From: Pseudeuparius sepicola
Taxonomy: Eukaryota; Arthropoda; Insecta; Coleoptera; Anthribidae
Direction: 5' to 3'
Length of the DNA stretch: 64,000 nt
Assembly: GCA_963920635.1 (NCBI GenBank)
Contig: OY987301.1
Location: 21,680,501-21,744,500, forward strand
Shown here piece after piece: positions 12,022 through 24,839 of the stretch. The position numbers were made by a program, and so were the translations under genes. The notes below the pieces were generated by a model that saw only the letters and a program-made list of their open reading frames with translations, had not been told where the DNA came from and did not search any database. Numbering within the stretch: the first letter of the stretch is position 1; each line of letters begins with the position of its first letter.

Positions 12022-12340
12022 GTCATCGTCGCTTGACGTTAGACCATTCGGGTTTATTCAGCTTTGTGTGGATGCGACGGGGATTCCCCTGGCAAAGACA
12101 TCACGCACACTATGCAGGCGTTCAAAAATCGTTTATAAATCATCTTAGGGTGCATTCCGAAATGCGCCGCGAGCAGCTGCAGCGCTGCAGATTGTTGACG
12201 CCAAATTACTTAAAAAATATATATATTTTTTTAATAATTTGTTATCAATTTTCAAACATATTACTCTGCTTTTGGCGCCCCCTGAAACTGCCGCTCGGGG
12301 CAGGTGCCCCGGTTTGCCCCCTCCCCTAAATCCGGGCCTG
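12022..12340. mobile_element. Right end of a third hAT-like element
   Basis: The segment ends at 12,340 in CCTAAATCCGGGCCTG, the complement of a CAGGCCCGGATTTAGG-type terminus typical of hAT transposons, preceded by G/C-tract DNA. The matching left end and target duplication were not found, so it is probably truncated. Open frames across it have no transposase motif I can recognise. Confidence 0.5.
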
Positions 12341-13684
12341 CAATTGCCATTATTTCGCCATTATTGCCATTTGCAGCTACGGCTGACTTTTTCCGATATA
12401 ACTAATATATCACTCAAGTACTACGGAAATCCGTAGAAAACCGTAGTAATCGTAATCACAGTGATCGAAGACAGAAAAACATGCAGTCCAAATAGTTAGC
12501 GACGCTACGAACGCCGACACCGCCATAAAGTATCAATATTGCAGTGTTTTTTTTTTGTCAAGTTGACATAGAGAACAAGTTCAGTTCTTGATTGTGCTGA
12601 TGGGTTTAATATTAAATAGCACGTACAACACTTCACAACATTAGAAGATGTTTCAAGCGAAAAATGATTAAGGCACTAGACGTCCCAAAACATTTCATCC
12701 AATGTTGGAAATTCCCCTTTACAAAGGCCGGTCTGTGTTGGATTCAAGAACGCGATAATTACTACTAAAATTAGAGCTGAGTATTTAATAACAGGGTAGT
12801 AGGATACCCCGCAAAGGGAGTGTTTCTGGGACGTTGGATTTTGTGCGAAACCGCAACGCTCATTTCTACCTAAGTGAGAATGAACATCTAGATATAGAAT
12901 ATATTATAAATTTTACTTAACTTGTATTTTTTAAGAATTTATTGCCAACATATTACACACTACATTGGACAAATCAAACAATATTTACATAAACATATTT
13001 ACAAACACCAATACGATATTAGACATAATAACATCGATTCTAACAACTCTGCAAACACGCTCTTGAAAATTTACACTCATTTGACTTTTCCAACCCAGAA
13101 ATTTTGACTTTTGAAAGTGATTATATGAAACGAAACGTTCTTGAAACGATTAACATAAAAAAGATTCAAATTGTATCAATTATATAACTGACATTAATAA
13201 TAATTAATCTAAATTGTATAACACTTTAATTTAACTGGCTTAGTTTATGAAAACTTAAAAATTTAAAAATTGTTTCTCGAAATCACTGTATATTGCTCAT
13301 ATTTTTTGTTTTCGCCTGATGCTCGAACTTTCATACGACCATTTTTTTTCTACCTACCCAGAGAATAACTGTAAAACGCAGTATTCGTTTGCCTTCCTAC
13401 TAGAAAACACTAAGTGACAATGTTTGCATTATTTGTATCTTAAAAATTTAAAAGAGAAATATTTCTAAAATTTGAATAGGAGGGAGAAAAGCCCCTCCCC
13501 GTTTTTATGTAAGGACAACATGTACTTAATAATTCGTGAATATAACTTTTATTGTTTTACTTTAATAATTAATTAATTAATTTTTTATACTGTAATAAAT
13601 AACAAGTTGTAAGTAAGTTGTTTGTTTATATAACTATCTTTATTTTTAGCATGTCGATTTTATGTAATGTTCTTATTTTGAGAA
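12341..13684. other. AT-rich intergenic DNA
   Basis: There is no gene or transposon end that I can support. The last part may belong to the Penelope relic that carries the motif at 13,685. Confidence 0.35.
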
Positions 13685-13731
13685 GTATCTGAAGATGGTA
13701 ATCTGAAAAAATACCGAAACGTACGTAATAT
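13685..13731 (+). ncRNA. Hammerhead-like ribozyme motif
   Basis: All hammerhead parts can be placed. Helix I is GUAU (13,685-13,688) with AUAU (13,728-13,731). The core is CUGAAGA, allowed because position 7 is variable, then one U. Helix II is GGUA/UACC with an 11-base loop, followed by GAAA. Helix III is ACG/CGU with a UA loop, ending in a GUA cleavage triplet at 13,725-13,727. The layout matches the motifs in the Penelope pseudo-LTRs, so this is probably a relic of another Penelope family. No reverse transcriptase remains nearby. Confidence 0.55.
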
Positions 13732-13732
13732 G

Positions 13733-16700
13733 TATTTGGAAGAAAAAATAAATATTCTGTTATTTTGGTCGAATTCCTAGTATAATTGAGTCTTGGAATA
13801 CACACTTTGAATGATTCGTCTAGATTATAATTGAATTTAAATGAAATTAAAAGATTTATTTCACAAACTATTACAAATAAATGTACAGAGCAACTGCATA
13901 TGCGCATGTAGCAACAAAATATTGCGATTGAGCTTAACCACTACGGGGCAAATTTCAAAAATTACTGATCTACAGCTTCTGAATTGAAATGTGTCACTGC
14001 TGTTTTTTTCTAGGATGGAGAATAAGCTGAAGATGTCAATTTCTATGTATCTCACTTGCGCTGTTTTTGAATCGTGATTTTAGTCTTAATTTTTTTGAGA
14101 CTATCCTTTTTTTATTACAGGTTCATCATTTTAGTCTATCTTTTCATTTTTAAAGTGTACACTTTTATATTTTGGCACGAAATACATGCAGTTATTCTAT
14201 GCACCATTACGATTATTTTTTCTTGAGGCATCGTACGGGCGTGATAAATAGATGAAGAAAATCAATATCGGTCATTCTGAACAATAAATAAAAATGGAAA
14301 CTACCTGTTAGAAAAGTTTATATTTCTGAATCCCATAGAATCTAATAGGTATATAGTATTATAGTCCCTAGTGAGGAGGTTCCGGCGCTCTGTATAAGTG
14401 CTGCTCATTTATGTCGCAACTTGAAATAGTTGTCCCTACATTTGGTGAGATATATTATATGTTGAATATTTTGTGCCTTCAGTTTTAATCAATGTATAAG
14501 GTTTCAGCTACAGCTGCATAAACAACTCCCTATAATATACCTTTACCTGCTCACAGACAACCTTTACAGGCGAACGGATATTGGGTCCATTCCGTGAACT
14601 TCAAGTGAAACATAAAAGGGAGTTTGCTACCGAAGTAGCTCGCAGGGTAGAAACTGTGGAAACAAAAACGTGGAAAATCGAATTTAACATCAGAGCAAAC
14701 AAATAAATTTGTATAAAAGCACGGGGCGCTGTTTATTTTCCCCAGCGGGGGGGTTAAAAAACAAAATCGATGCAAGAAGTGAAAGGATATACCTGCCCTG
14801 TTTTCAGGGAAAATATTGGGTAATATGGATTGATTATTTGATCGCGTCATGGGGGATAATATATTCCATTTGGGAGAGTGAGAAATATGGCTATGTCATC
14901 CACGGATTTGGGTCACTTAATTTAGGAGTGAAGGCATGAACCAAATTATTGTGAAGTATGAAACAGGAAAAAAAGTCTGGTTTTATTCATTTTAATATTT
15001 CATACAAATGCAATTAGCATTACCTGTAGCTCATAAAGTAATACTAAAGCACTAAAACGTCAGGGCAATTTCAGAGAGATTAAGAAACACTTTACGATAC
15101 CTATATCGGTTTGAGAAAGTTTCGTCGACGTCAAGCCGTAAAATATACAGATGATTTAAGAACACTCATAAAAGCATACACTTTGGACAAAACTACATTT
15201 TTACTAGTTTCTCAAGTTTGATTCGAGTAGAGCGTCGCATATACCAAAAAATCGTGTTATTATTTCTTAAAACCTTGCGAGGGTAGAACCTGAACAAGAG
15301 CAAACACTTAGTGCGATAATTATAGCAAGTCCACTGTGCGTGTGCATATACTGCGTGAATGCACATTGTCAGACTTCTTAAAAAATCCCTTGTGCGTACA
15401 GCTTAGCATGTAAGTAGACGAAAGTATTTGCTCGCCTGTTGATTGTTACAGCCGTACTGTGTGAAGCCACCCTAACCCCTACAACATTCCCGGACATCCA
15501 ATTTTTGTCGCAGACTGTGATCGCGTGGGGGAGAGGGGGGGAGAGAAGGGCCTCGGGCACCAGGCAGGGCCCAAAACTCGATCGTTCGTCATTTGCCGCG
15601 ATTATCTTGTTATATTTCCATCATCCGTCCGGGACGGGAGGGTTTGTGATGTGGACGCCGCGCGGCGAAAATGACGGCAACAGATGGGAATGATTTTTTC
15701 GGGACCCCGATTTTTTGTCGGGGAATAAAATGTACGCGGCGAATATCAACCACTATTATAGTCGTTACCGACTTTTTGATATTACTATTTTGACAGACAC
15801 ATCAAAAAGTACCTACTGCTCCCAATGGGGTACTTGACAATATTTTTAATTACTCTAAAATTGTACTCTGTTTACAGTAGAAGCACCAACATAACACGTA
15901 ACAAATGAAACAACGGCTTTTAACCCTTATTTATTGATGATAATTAAAGATGAAGTTGCACAATTTTGTCCAGGCTGAAATCTACAGTTTCGTCGTTCTA
16001 TTGTCCAGAACGCCAAAAGTGGCAACTCTGTGTCTCTCAGGAGAAACGGAACTGTAACGTTGCCGGTGCCCGTTTGCAATCATTCGTGGAACAAGGGCAA
16101 ATTGCAGTTTTCTATTCAAGTATCTCCAGCTTGCCTATGAATATCTGTTACTTAATGTATTGCAACCATTGAGCTTTGACTAACGCAATTCCACACACAA
16201 ATTTTGTCGCATAAACACTTTTTTATTACGAATATGTTCCGTATATTGACTCCTCTATAGCAAAATGGTGTCTGTTTATGCTGCACACGCTGGACTGGAA
16301 ACTATATCCTTCATCTCTGCCACGTAATACTTTAGTTAAAATATCTGTATACGGAACATACATATTCAGGTATCAATAATGGGGGAAATATTCGCCTATG
16401 TGGCAACGTTACCCGTCCACCTAGACATCTAACCATATTCATATATCCACATGTCATCTAACACGTATGGTTTCCTGATCGGCAGATGACATCCCGTGAT
16501 GCCAACTGTCATTCCGTATCTCGCTAAATCAAAACATGTAGATAATATCTGTGCGATTTATTATAGTTTATTATTGATATTTACTATTATATATTGTTTT
16601 CGGACCTAGTTATCGTGTCGTTAGATGCGTAAGGTAAGGTATCATGGACCCTGAAAGAACAATCCGTAATTTGCCGAAATTGGATGCTTTTTTAGTAGCA

Positions 16701-17339
16701 CAATTTTTTCTAATAATCCGATGTTAGCGTCTGCCGAAATTCATGGGATAAAACTGCAAAGGTTTGTACCTACGTTGTAGTAATAGTACAGTATTATGAG
16801 TTATTTATTAATAAAGAGAGAACCTCGGCCTAGGGACCATCTTGAAGGCGCGTTTATAAAGGCGCCACCCGCGCCATAGTGCTTAGAAGTACTGAGCCCG
16901 AAGTCCGGACTTTAGGCCCAACCTAGCCAAACAAATTTGCAGAAAAACGATTGAATAGGTATTTACAAAAAAAAACACTTCTTGACTAAATGTGGTTTCA
17001 CGGGGCATTATAAGTCTGGGAGTTTTTGGTTAGAATTTTGAAATTTCAAATTTTCTTGCAACTTCGACTGCAGAATAAGGTTATGTCTCATAACACTTCA
17101 GTGATATCGCTATGTTGCCAAATTACCTTTTTAAAACACTTGTGATGTCATAAGTGCTTTCCCGCCAAATTTCGAAGAAAGTCTAAAACTTGATAATTAC
17201 GTAAATATATATTTTTTTAAATAATCGTAGGGTCTTAGTTAAGTGTCCAGGAATTGTTTTATCAAGTTTGTAAAATTTCGTCAAGTACCCTATTTGAAAA
17301 GTTTTTTGACGTGATTGTTTAAGGAACGAGTCTACTAAT
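13733..17339. other. Intergenic DNA with one GC-rich island
   Basis: No exon or transposon end is supported. A GC-rich patch lies at 15,480-15,740 and includes GGGGGAGAGGGGGGGAGAG. An imperfect inverted pair, GAATATGTTCCGTATA at about 16,230 and its complement near 16,350, brackets about 120 bp. The remainder is AT-rich with short frames only. Confidence 0.35.
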
Positions 17340-18370
17340 AGTCCATAAGAGCCGGCCGCATGATTTCAACTCTCATAAGATTATAGAATAAGATGTTATG
17401 TAAAATGTAGACAGTAGATATATTTCTTTACTTAAAGCGAAAGCGAGTAGGTTGCCTCAATATTAATATGGGAGAAGTTGTGGTGTTGTGTTTAATTTTT
17501 AGGCAAATATACTCTCATATGATTTATACCAGAACAATTATACAGCCAGTGCCATATACCGTCTGATGCCCAGGAAAAAAATTTCTCAAACGCGTTTTTC
17601 GGGAGATCTGGACGGTACGGCAAGATGGCCGGAGAACGGGTCAACATATTTAACGAAACTTTTTCAGGTAAATTATTTCCCGCTTTCGAGTTATTAAGGA
17701 TTTTCGGCGAAAAAAAAAACGACCAACCCAGGTGGGACGCATCTTTTTTCGTGATTGGTCGGCATTTCCCGTCACCTAAAAGCCAAAGTCCGAAAACTAT
17801 CAGAAATTACCCTTTTTCGTTGAGCTACAGCTAAGTTATTTCAGCTCGAGGCTCTGGGGTCGGAATTTTTGAAGCTTCCCTCAAGCTTACAGGTGAGGTG
17901 AGGTACAGATGCTTCCGGTGCCCCCTAAAATCAAAAAATGAGAAAAAACACGCAATTTCTAAGAGCGGTTCCTCAGGATTTCCCGTCAATTTCGCTAGTT
18001 CTACAGCCGTCCCGTTTCTCGAAACTTGAAAATCGGGAAATTTGGTTAAATATCGGATTTTCGAGGTTTCTTTCGGTACTGGAGGAAAGTACAAGACCCA
18101 ATTAAGAAATTTACCACCTCCTTCGATTTTTAGAACGACACTTTTCGAATTTTTCAAAAGACTTTTGCGAAAAAGTAGTAAATATGTTCGAGGGACGGGT
18201 TGTACCTATTAAAAATGAACCACAACTTCTTTAAATAACAATGATCGGGCCCATATTATCTGAGGCAACCTATACTCGCTTCAAGTAGAGAAATATACTC
18301 TCTACATTTTACAGAACATCTTATTCTATAATCTTATGAGAGTTGAAATCATGCGGCCGGCTCTTGGACT
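17340..18370. mobile_element. Foldback element with about 150-bp arms
   Basis: The left arm (17,340-17,484) begins AGTCCATAAGAGCCGGCC. The right arm (about 18,219-18,370) is its inverted copy ending GGCCGGCTCTTGGACT. A further partial right-arm copy lies at 18,538-18,655. The interior includes a block (17,780-17,980) shared with the element at 30,409-30,846. No target duplication was found and no coding sequence is convincing. Superfamily unknown. Confidence 0.75.
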
Positions 18371-18537
18371 ACAGACTTGCCCGCGTCTTTCGCGCCGTAT
18401 TTAACAGCGGAGAATTTTCAGAGCCTCGAAAATACGCCTATCGTATTTCGAAAGGACCAAGGGACCCTTTTTCTATTGTTGCTCCATGGGCCTTCTTTCC
18501 TATTTTTTTCTGAATCATATGAGAGTAGATTTGCCTA

Positions 18538-18655
18538 AAAATTAACCACAACTTTTTAAATAACAATGATCGGGCCCATATTAATTGAGGCAACCTACTC
18601 GTTTCAAGTAAAGAAATATACTGTCTATACGTTTTACATAACATCTTTCGATCTA
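18538..18655. repeat. Extra copy of the foldback arm
   Basis: It repeats in direct orientation the right arm of the foldback element, from AACCACAACTT through GATCGGGCCCATATTA to ACATCTT. It suggests a local duplication or a second truncated element. Confidence 0.75.
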
Positions 18656-19067
18656 CTTTCTTAGTAAAAATGACGACAATAATTTAGTGACTTCTCCAAC
18701 CAAATCTGTAATTTTTCATTGTCGTTTTGGTGGTTATCTTAATTTTCTCGATATATTTTACAAAAAAGCACTTTACTTAAATCAAAAATAAGTTCCTCTC
18801 CATACAAGAGTCCATTTTGTTGGTGTGTAATGTTGATATCAAAATTAAAATTTTGCAATAAAATATTTTTAGCCATAAAAATATACCTACATTAAAATTC
18901 GACATATTGACCTGAAATTTGGAAATTAGTAGACCTCCTCCATTTAGAATAACTTCTTTCTATGACTTTTTTGTGTCCCAACAAATCAGTTACTTGTAGG
19001 CCTTTTAACATTCCTTTAAAAGAACAAAAATTATATCAAACGAAATGAAATTTCAAAGTAAAAAATA

Positions 19068-19818
19068 CAGTGTGTCCCAATTTCATACAGGACACCTCAG
19101 AAATATATGAAGGGCAAGGAAAACAAATGGTCTCTATTTTTTTTATTGGTATAGTACCAAGGGAGAATATCTCATAGGCGGTGTTATTTGGATTGGGTAA
19201 TTACCTATTTCATGGCCTATATGCTATGATTTTTTAAAATAGCAAATTTTCAAGAAACCCTATTAGGATTTTCTTTACGACAAAATGTTATTAAGAAAAC
19301 TTGTTCAGAATGAAAAACTGAGTAGATTCGCAAAATTTGAAAAGGCTAGGCCTACTTTGATTTTTAGATTTATATATCACTTTTTCTTAGGAAAGTGTCC
19401 TTTCCGAAACTTTCACGTCAAAATTTTAATCAAGTTTCCTTAATAATATTTTTAAGTGAAAGCTCCGGAAAGGACACATTTCTAAGAAAAAAGTGGGAGA
19501 AAAAGGCGAAAAATCTAAAAATCAAAGTAGGCCCAGACTTTTTAAATTTTGCAATTCTACTCAGTTTTTCATTCTGAACAAGTTTTCTGAATAACATTTT
19601 GTCGTAAAAAAATCCCTAATAGGGTTTCTTGAAAATTAGCTCTTTTAAAACATTATAGCAGGCCATGAAATAATTACCCCATCCAAATACCACCGCATAT
19701 GAGATAGTCTCCCTTGGGACTAACAATAAAAAGATAGAAACCATTTGTTTTCCTTTTCCTTTATATAATATAGTTATATAATAGTTTGAGGTGTTCAGTA
19801 TCAAATTGGGACACACTC
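19068..19818. mobile_element. Foldback MITE, family 1 copy B
   Basis: It starts CAGTGTGTCCCAATTTCATA and ends in the near-complement GGGACACACTC, flanked by TA. Sequence and arm layout match the MITE at 3,830-4,523. It interrupts, or abuts, a Penelope endonuclease relic that resumes at 19,821. Confidence 0.85.
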
Positions 19819-19820
19819 TA

Positions 19821-20175
19821 TGTGAACACTCTTTTAATAACAATAATATAGGCGAAATAGGCGAAACAGTAAGGAATAGGAAGTACGGACATTTAATTGT
19901 GTTGCTGAATGTTCAGTGGAATTCGGTAAAATTGTATTACCAGTTATTCATTATTATTATTATAGTATAGCTAATTAGATAGAACACAGGGCGCAATATC
20001 AAAGAGGTGGCTAGGTTTTCTGTTATTTTGTCATGACACTACAAAGCTGTTGAAGTTTTTTTTGAGTTCAAAGTTTAGTTCTTTTAATATTAGGCATTTA
20101 TGAATTTTCCTGCATGGCAACTTGAAAAAGTTGTCTTTTAACCAGCTTGGTTTATTAGGTTTCTGTGACAAAAAA
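19821..20175 (+). pseudogene. Penelope-like endonuclease C-terminus and 3' region, relic
   Basis: Just after the MITE the plus strand reads EHSFNNN, and about 80 bases on NCVAECSVEFGKIVLPVI then stop. This matches the C-terminal tail after the GIY-YIG endonuclease in the relics at 61,560-62,172. The following DNA (GTGGCTAGG, TGTCATGACA, GGCAACTTG) matches the 3' flank there in inverted orientation. It belongs to a different Penelope family from the copies at 37-44 kb. It is truncated at the 5' side. Confidence 0.6.
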
Positions 20176-20512
20176 ATCAATTAAAAATTAAATGGATCTG
20201 TTTGCACCACGACAATAATAAGCGACCTTACTATTTCTTCTGAACGATACATCACTTCATAAGATACCCACTTCTTCCATTCATAAAATGCACAAACTTT
20301 TATGTATAAAGCAAACTGTTTTAAGAAGTCAATAATAAGAACTTTTAACACACGTTGCATACTTTTTGGGCCACAAAACATATTTCCACAATAACAATGA
20401 GTTTTTGTCTAGGCATACAAAGTACCGTAGAATTCACATCTAAAGTTTTCTTTATTACTTACATTCACATTATACAAACCGTTGCGAGGAATATTCAAGA
20501 AGTATAGATATA

Positions 20513-20935
20513 CAGTGACCGGCAGAAAGTTGGACACAAATGGAAAACTTTTTTATTATTAATTTCTCAGAAAATTTTATTCAAAACGCACATATCAACA
20601 TTTAAATATCTCTTTTTGGATACGAGGTAGATCCCTTATTTTTTAAAATACGGTAAAAAGTTACTTACAAAAGTTGTTTGGAATCAAAGGTGAATGTCAG
20701 ATTTAAAGTCACAGCCACCTAGTAAAAAAAAATTTAACTTTTTTTTGTATTTTTTTAGACTACCCTGTGTATTACAAAAAAAAACAAAATACCGCAAGTG
20801 TAACTTATTATCGGATAACACATAAATTTGCTACTAAATTTTAATTTTGTTCGATTAGCAGCTAGAAATTTAAATTAATTCAAATCAGAGTTTAAAAATA
20901 TTAAATTTTTGTGTCCAACTTTCTGCCGGTCACTG
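20513..20935. mobile_element. Tc1/mariner-like MITE, complete copy
   Basis: Inverted ends CAGTGACCGGCAGAAAGTTG and the complement are flanked by TA on both sides. The 423-bp interior is AT-rich and non-coding. A 5'-truncated copy lies at 53,217-53,486. TA duplication and CAGTG termini fit the Tc1/mariner superfamily. Confidence 0.88.
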
Positions 20936-20937
20936 TA

Positions 20938-22736
20938 TATTGCCACTTCTAAAAGCCATATATCCACAAAGATACTCTAACCGCTTCTTTGATGAAAATA
21001 CATCGTGTGGGGTTTACACTTTTTCTTTACAGAAAATAGTAAAGGGACTCCCCACGCAGCAGTGATTCCGTATAATAACCTTATAATTCACTAGTTTCGA
21101 CAAGTTCGCTCTGCCGAGTATTTATGTCTCCTAAATCTCCCAAACAAAGATAGATGTCTTTATATTTTAGCGTATAGTTATTCCAATAAAACTTTGCAAC
21201 TTTTCACCCAGACGCTGGACTAACGGTTCGCTACCCGACCAGGAGGCTCTAAAGACTGCAAGGCAACATGATAAACCACTTCTACGGAGCCACACGCCAC
21301 CCACCAGAATAAAAGGAGGAGTGTCTAACTCATGAATTTTTGAAAAATGTAAACTGAGACCTTCAACTTTAGATCTATGCAAGGGAAAAAAACGATACGG
21401 TAAAGTGCTTTGTCAACTTTCGTGAGATTCAATGTTCGGAACTTATAATAGATACAACATTCGTCTTTGCCTTAATGAGTAGTTCAGAACGAATTCCAAC
21501 CTTAAAGCACTACTAGAGTTGCATTTCCGGGTTTAGGAAAAAACCTTGATCCCAACAGAAGCCCAAAGTTATTCGTTGTTTGGGATAGAGTAAGAGGAGC
21601 ACACACTTTAAAAAACTTGTGGCTAACTAATCCACGTATGATAATAAATATCGTTATCTTCATCTGTAATAATTGGATTTTAAGGGAACCTTTATTTGCC
21701 GCCCATATTGAATCAATAAACTAATAAAGCTTTCAGCATATAATTTAGCCTAGAATTTGCTCGAAATTTGAGCGACTAATTTAATCTTCGGCTGGTTTAA
21801 CAAGTAATGTGTTTATCGTTGCAGTGTTCTATCAAATAAAGCTCCAACATATTTGCCAACACGCAATAATGAAGCCTTTGCTATATTCCCATACGTACGG
21901 CACGTTACAGAATAAGGCCAGCTGAAAGGAATAAATAGTTATATTCAGAGCGGCCTTATTCAAATTCTTGTACTATTACATCGAATTGAACTTTTGAATT
22001 CCATCTTCAATAAAGGTAGAAATTGAAGGAGTTTTCAATGGAATAAAAATAGGAAAAATCTTATATCTACCCAAGTTCCGCTAGCTGTATCCTTTGGTTG
22101 ATTTCAGTGCTTCAATAATATGAAGTGTTTATTTTGTTTTTAGTTTACATTTATCAAATTATTCTATTACAAAGATGTAATATACTTTGACAATAATTAC
22201 CTGCAATAAAACTGGTGAGCGTAGGAAGAAAGGGCATAAAAAACTTTGATTTACAATAATTACTTAAGCCACTGATATCTATTCTACATTTTCAAATATT
22301 TAAAAAGAAGTGCTGTAGAGTATGTCCACCGATAGGTTTTCTGATTGTAACTGTCAATTGCAATTTTCAAGATTTAAAGTTGGCTACTATAATGAGCTGT
22401 CAGTGCCTGGGTTGTAATGACTTTAGCCAGACTTAACCTACAAATTTACTGATATATTTACTTTACTGGATGAATGTTTTGTGCAATTTTATAACTATAA
22501 ATAACAGCATGTATGTAAAGCTAGCAACGTAGCCAAGGATATAGCTGTAGTAAAATAATTATTTACTTATGACATGACAAGGTTACAATGAAGACTGGTT
22601 AAATAGTTTATTAATATTAATAAATTTTGATGTGGGTCATTTGGATTTTTATTTAAAAAAAAGATATAAATAATAAAGATAAGAAAGTTATTTATAATTT
22701 ATACATATACAATAATACTTACATTAAAAGTGATAT
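20938..22736. other. AT-rich intergenic DNA
   Basis: No feature is supported. A minus-strand frame at 21,167-21,382 lacks recognisable motifs. Confidence 0.4.
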
Positions 22737-23192
22737 CTAAACTCTATTCAAACTAAACGCAAGTGAAACATAAACATAAGTTGTTGCATGACTAGAGCGT
22801 GATACGCACGTGATCGGCTTGCTATTGGCTACCCGGCAATAAAATCTGACCCGGCGGGCGAGTGCAGCGAGTTGGTGTTTCTTACAAGTATTGAGTTTCA
22901 AGTGGAACTTTATTTTTTTCCGATATAATTATTTCGTTGTTTATTAATTGTTGGAGCTACTATTTGTGTTAATAGTAGAAATTTGCAGGTAAGTGAATAA
23001 CTAGGTGTACCATAAAAGTTAGTTTTTAAAGTTCTTAATACTGGGGCATATTACTTTAATATCTTATATTATAAAATTCATAAAGATCGTGCTTAATGCG
23101 GCCCTGCCTCGTATTAGCCCTCAGAATTGTTCACGTGCTTCCATCGTGTAAATGTTTACGCGCCACTTGCATTTAGTTTGAATAGAGTGTAG
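22737..23192. mobile_element. TIR element with promoter-like interior, copy 1
   Basis: The ends are CTAAACTCTATTCAAACT-type inverted repeats of about 29 bp. The interior (GTGATACGCACGTGATCGG, TGCTATTGGCT, CGGCGGGCGAG) looks like a promoter with an inverted CCAAT box, followed by AATTTGCAGGTAAGTGAAT, which contains a consensus 5' splice site. A second copy is at 48,325-48,783. No coding region is present. The target duplication is unclear. It could be a deletion derivative of a DNA transposon that kept its promoter and first non-coding exon. Confidence 0.75.
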
Positions 23193-23733
23193 GTATAGCA
23201 CCTCCATAAAAGATGTAATGTTCCTAGTACATAATGTCTACTGGAATTTTTTTTTGAGCTCACGAATGTTTTGAACATTATCCGTTGTCAGATGAGGGAC
23301 AATTTTCTAAAAGCATTTTTTAAATCGTTGAAGAATTCCCAATTCAATCAGGTGGGGAATTCTATAACACAATTTCTCATCAATATTATAATTATAAGTA
23401 AAATAGGAGATAGTATCTTCCTGTATTTAGAGAAGAAAATAAGTGGACATGAAATTCGTGCACAGATTACCCAACTATTTTTTTAAATGTTAGTTATGTT
23501 ATATATTTTTTTGAGGCGTAAAAAAATTCTAAAAAAAAACTACAAATAAAATACGAAATTTTTAAAAATCTATAGGGGCATGAATGCATTATTTTTAGAT
23601 CAGAATCCTTCCAATGTCCCGGACTTCTCGGGTCCATGTTCGTCGACGGCTTCCTTTAAACAACCCTATAAGAAAAAGTAGTTATTTCTTGAAAAACAGT
23701 ATATCGAAATCATGAGATATCATGATAAATATA
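23193..23733. other. Intergenic DNA
   Basis: AT-rich, with a small frame at 23,271-23,486 that has no recognisable motif. It ends at the target duplication of the next hAT element. Confidence 0.35.
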
Positions 23734-23940
23734 TACCATTGCACGGGCGTAGCCAGGATTTAGTTTTGGGGGGGTTTAGTTTGAGAAGTAAATAAAACAA
23801 CAAAAATATACTTACATGAAATTTAATATCTATATATTCATCCGAAAAACTACGACATATTTATAAAGTTCTTAACTTTAAATGAAATGGATAAATTAAT
23901 TTCGTTCCTCTGCGCTAAATCTAAAACCATTAAAGAAGAA

Positions 23941-24229
23941 ATCTTCGGCTTTTTCTTTTAAATATATCCACCACTTCATCTGCATGAATTTCTGTTCCAT
24001 AATGAATGTTTATTAGAGCCAAACCATTAAGTCTGTTTTAACTTGTAGTGTTTCGTAAATAGTTTTTCAGTCTCCTTAGGCTCGAGAAAGACCTTTCTGG
24101 GGTAGCAGTGGATACAGGAATGGTAGCCAAGATTTGTAGTAATGTGTAAATATTAGGATAAAGGTTTTTATCGCACATATCTAGGCATTCCATACTAGAT
24201 TTCGGGGTAGGCAGTCTTCTTATCAGCAT
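23941..24229 (-). pseudogene. hAT transposase C-terminal remnant in copy 2
   Basis: The minus-strand reading is nearly identical to the dimerisation fragment at 11,156-11,365. It has an in-frame stop after NTTS but continues NRLNGLALINIH, the conserved end of hAT dimerisation regions that copy 1 has lost. The N-terminal fragment (24,241-24,440) is also present. The catalytic part is absent. Confidence 0.8.
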
Positions 24230-24839
24230 GCAAGGTAGCTCAAGCTTTGATAGCTAAATCCAAATTTGTTTCTTTATTAGAAACCCCTTGACCTTGACTA
24301 CACCACTTTTTCCAGTAGTCCATACCTTTAGGTTTATCACCCTTCCTTTTCTTCCCCTCCGATTTTCGACAGTAATAATGATTCACGTATCTATCCTTAA
24401 CAAGGTCATCGAATAACAGCGCACTAAAATTACTGACTTACACGGTACACTTAATTCTCTTCACTATTCGTTCACCACTTTTCACTTTTATTCGCTTCGA
24501 GTTCGCATGGAACAATACTGCCGTAAGCGCGGTCACGCGCCGCGGCGCCGCTTATATAGCAGCCCAGTAGCCGTCCAGAAACTTCCACGAACTTCCACAA
24601 AGTTCCGCTCATTTCGACCGAGGGGCGTGGCGAATAATCGAGAAACAACGCAAAGTGTCCCTACACTGAAAAAAGGAAATTGTGAAATTACGGCAAATAT
24701 CACTGGTTATTTGTGTCCTATGATATTTGCCGTAATTTCACAACATTGTAAAAGCCTTTAAGTCTCATTTGAGATAATACAAACCTAAAGTGAAATTACA
24801 AACGTTACTGTACGACGTACAGTAACTGTGAAATTACTG

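Noticed and set aside
9688..12340. A single large hAT element from the left end at 9,688 to the right end at 12,340
   Set aside because: The terminal sequences do not match each other and no 8-bp duplication flanks the pair.
17625..17671. Possible first exon starting MAGERVNIF and ending CAG before GTAAAT
   Set aside because: It lies inside the foldback element, no partner exon is visible, and one start plus one donor is weak evidence.
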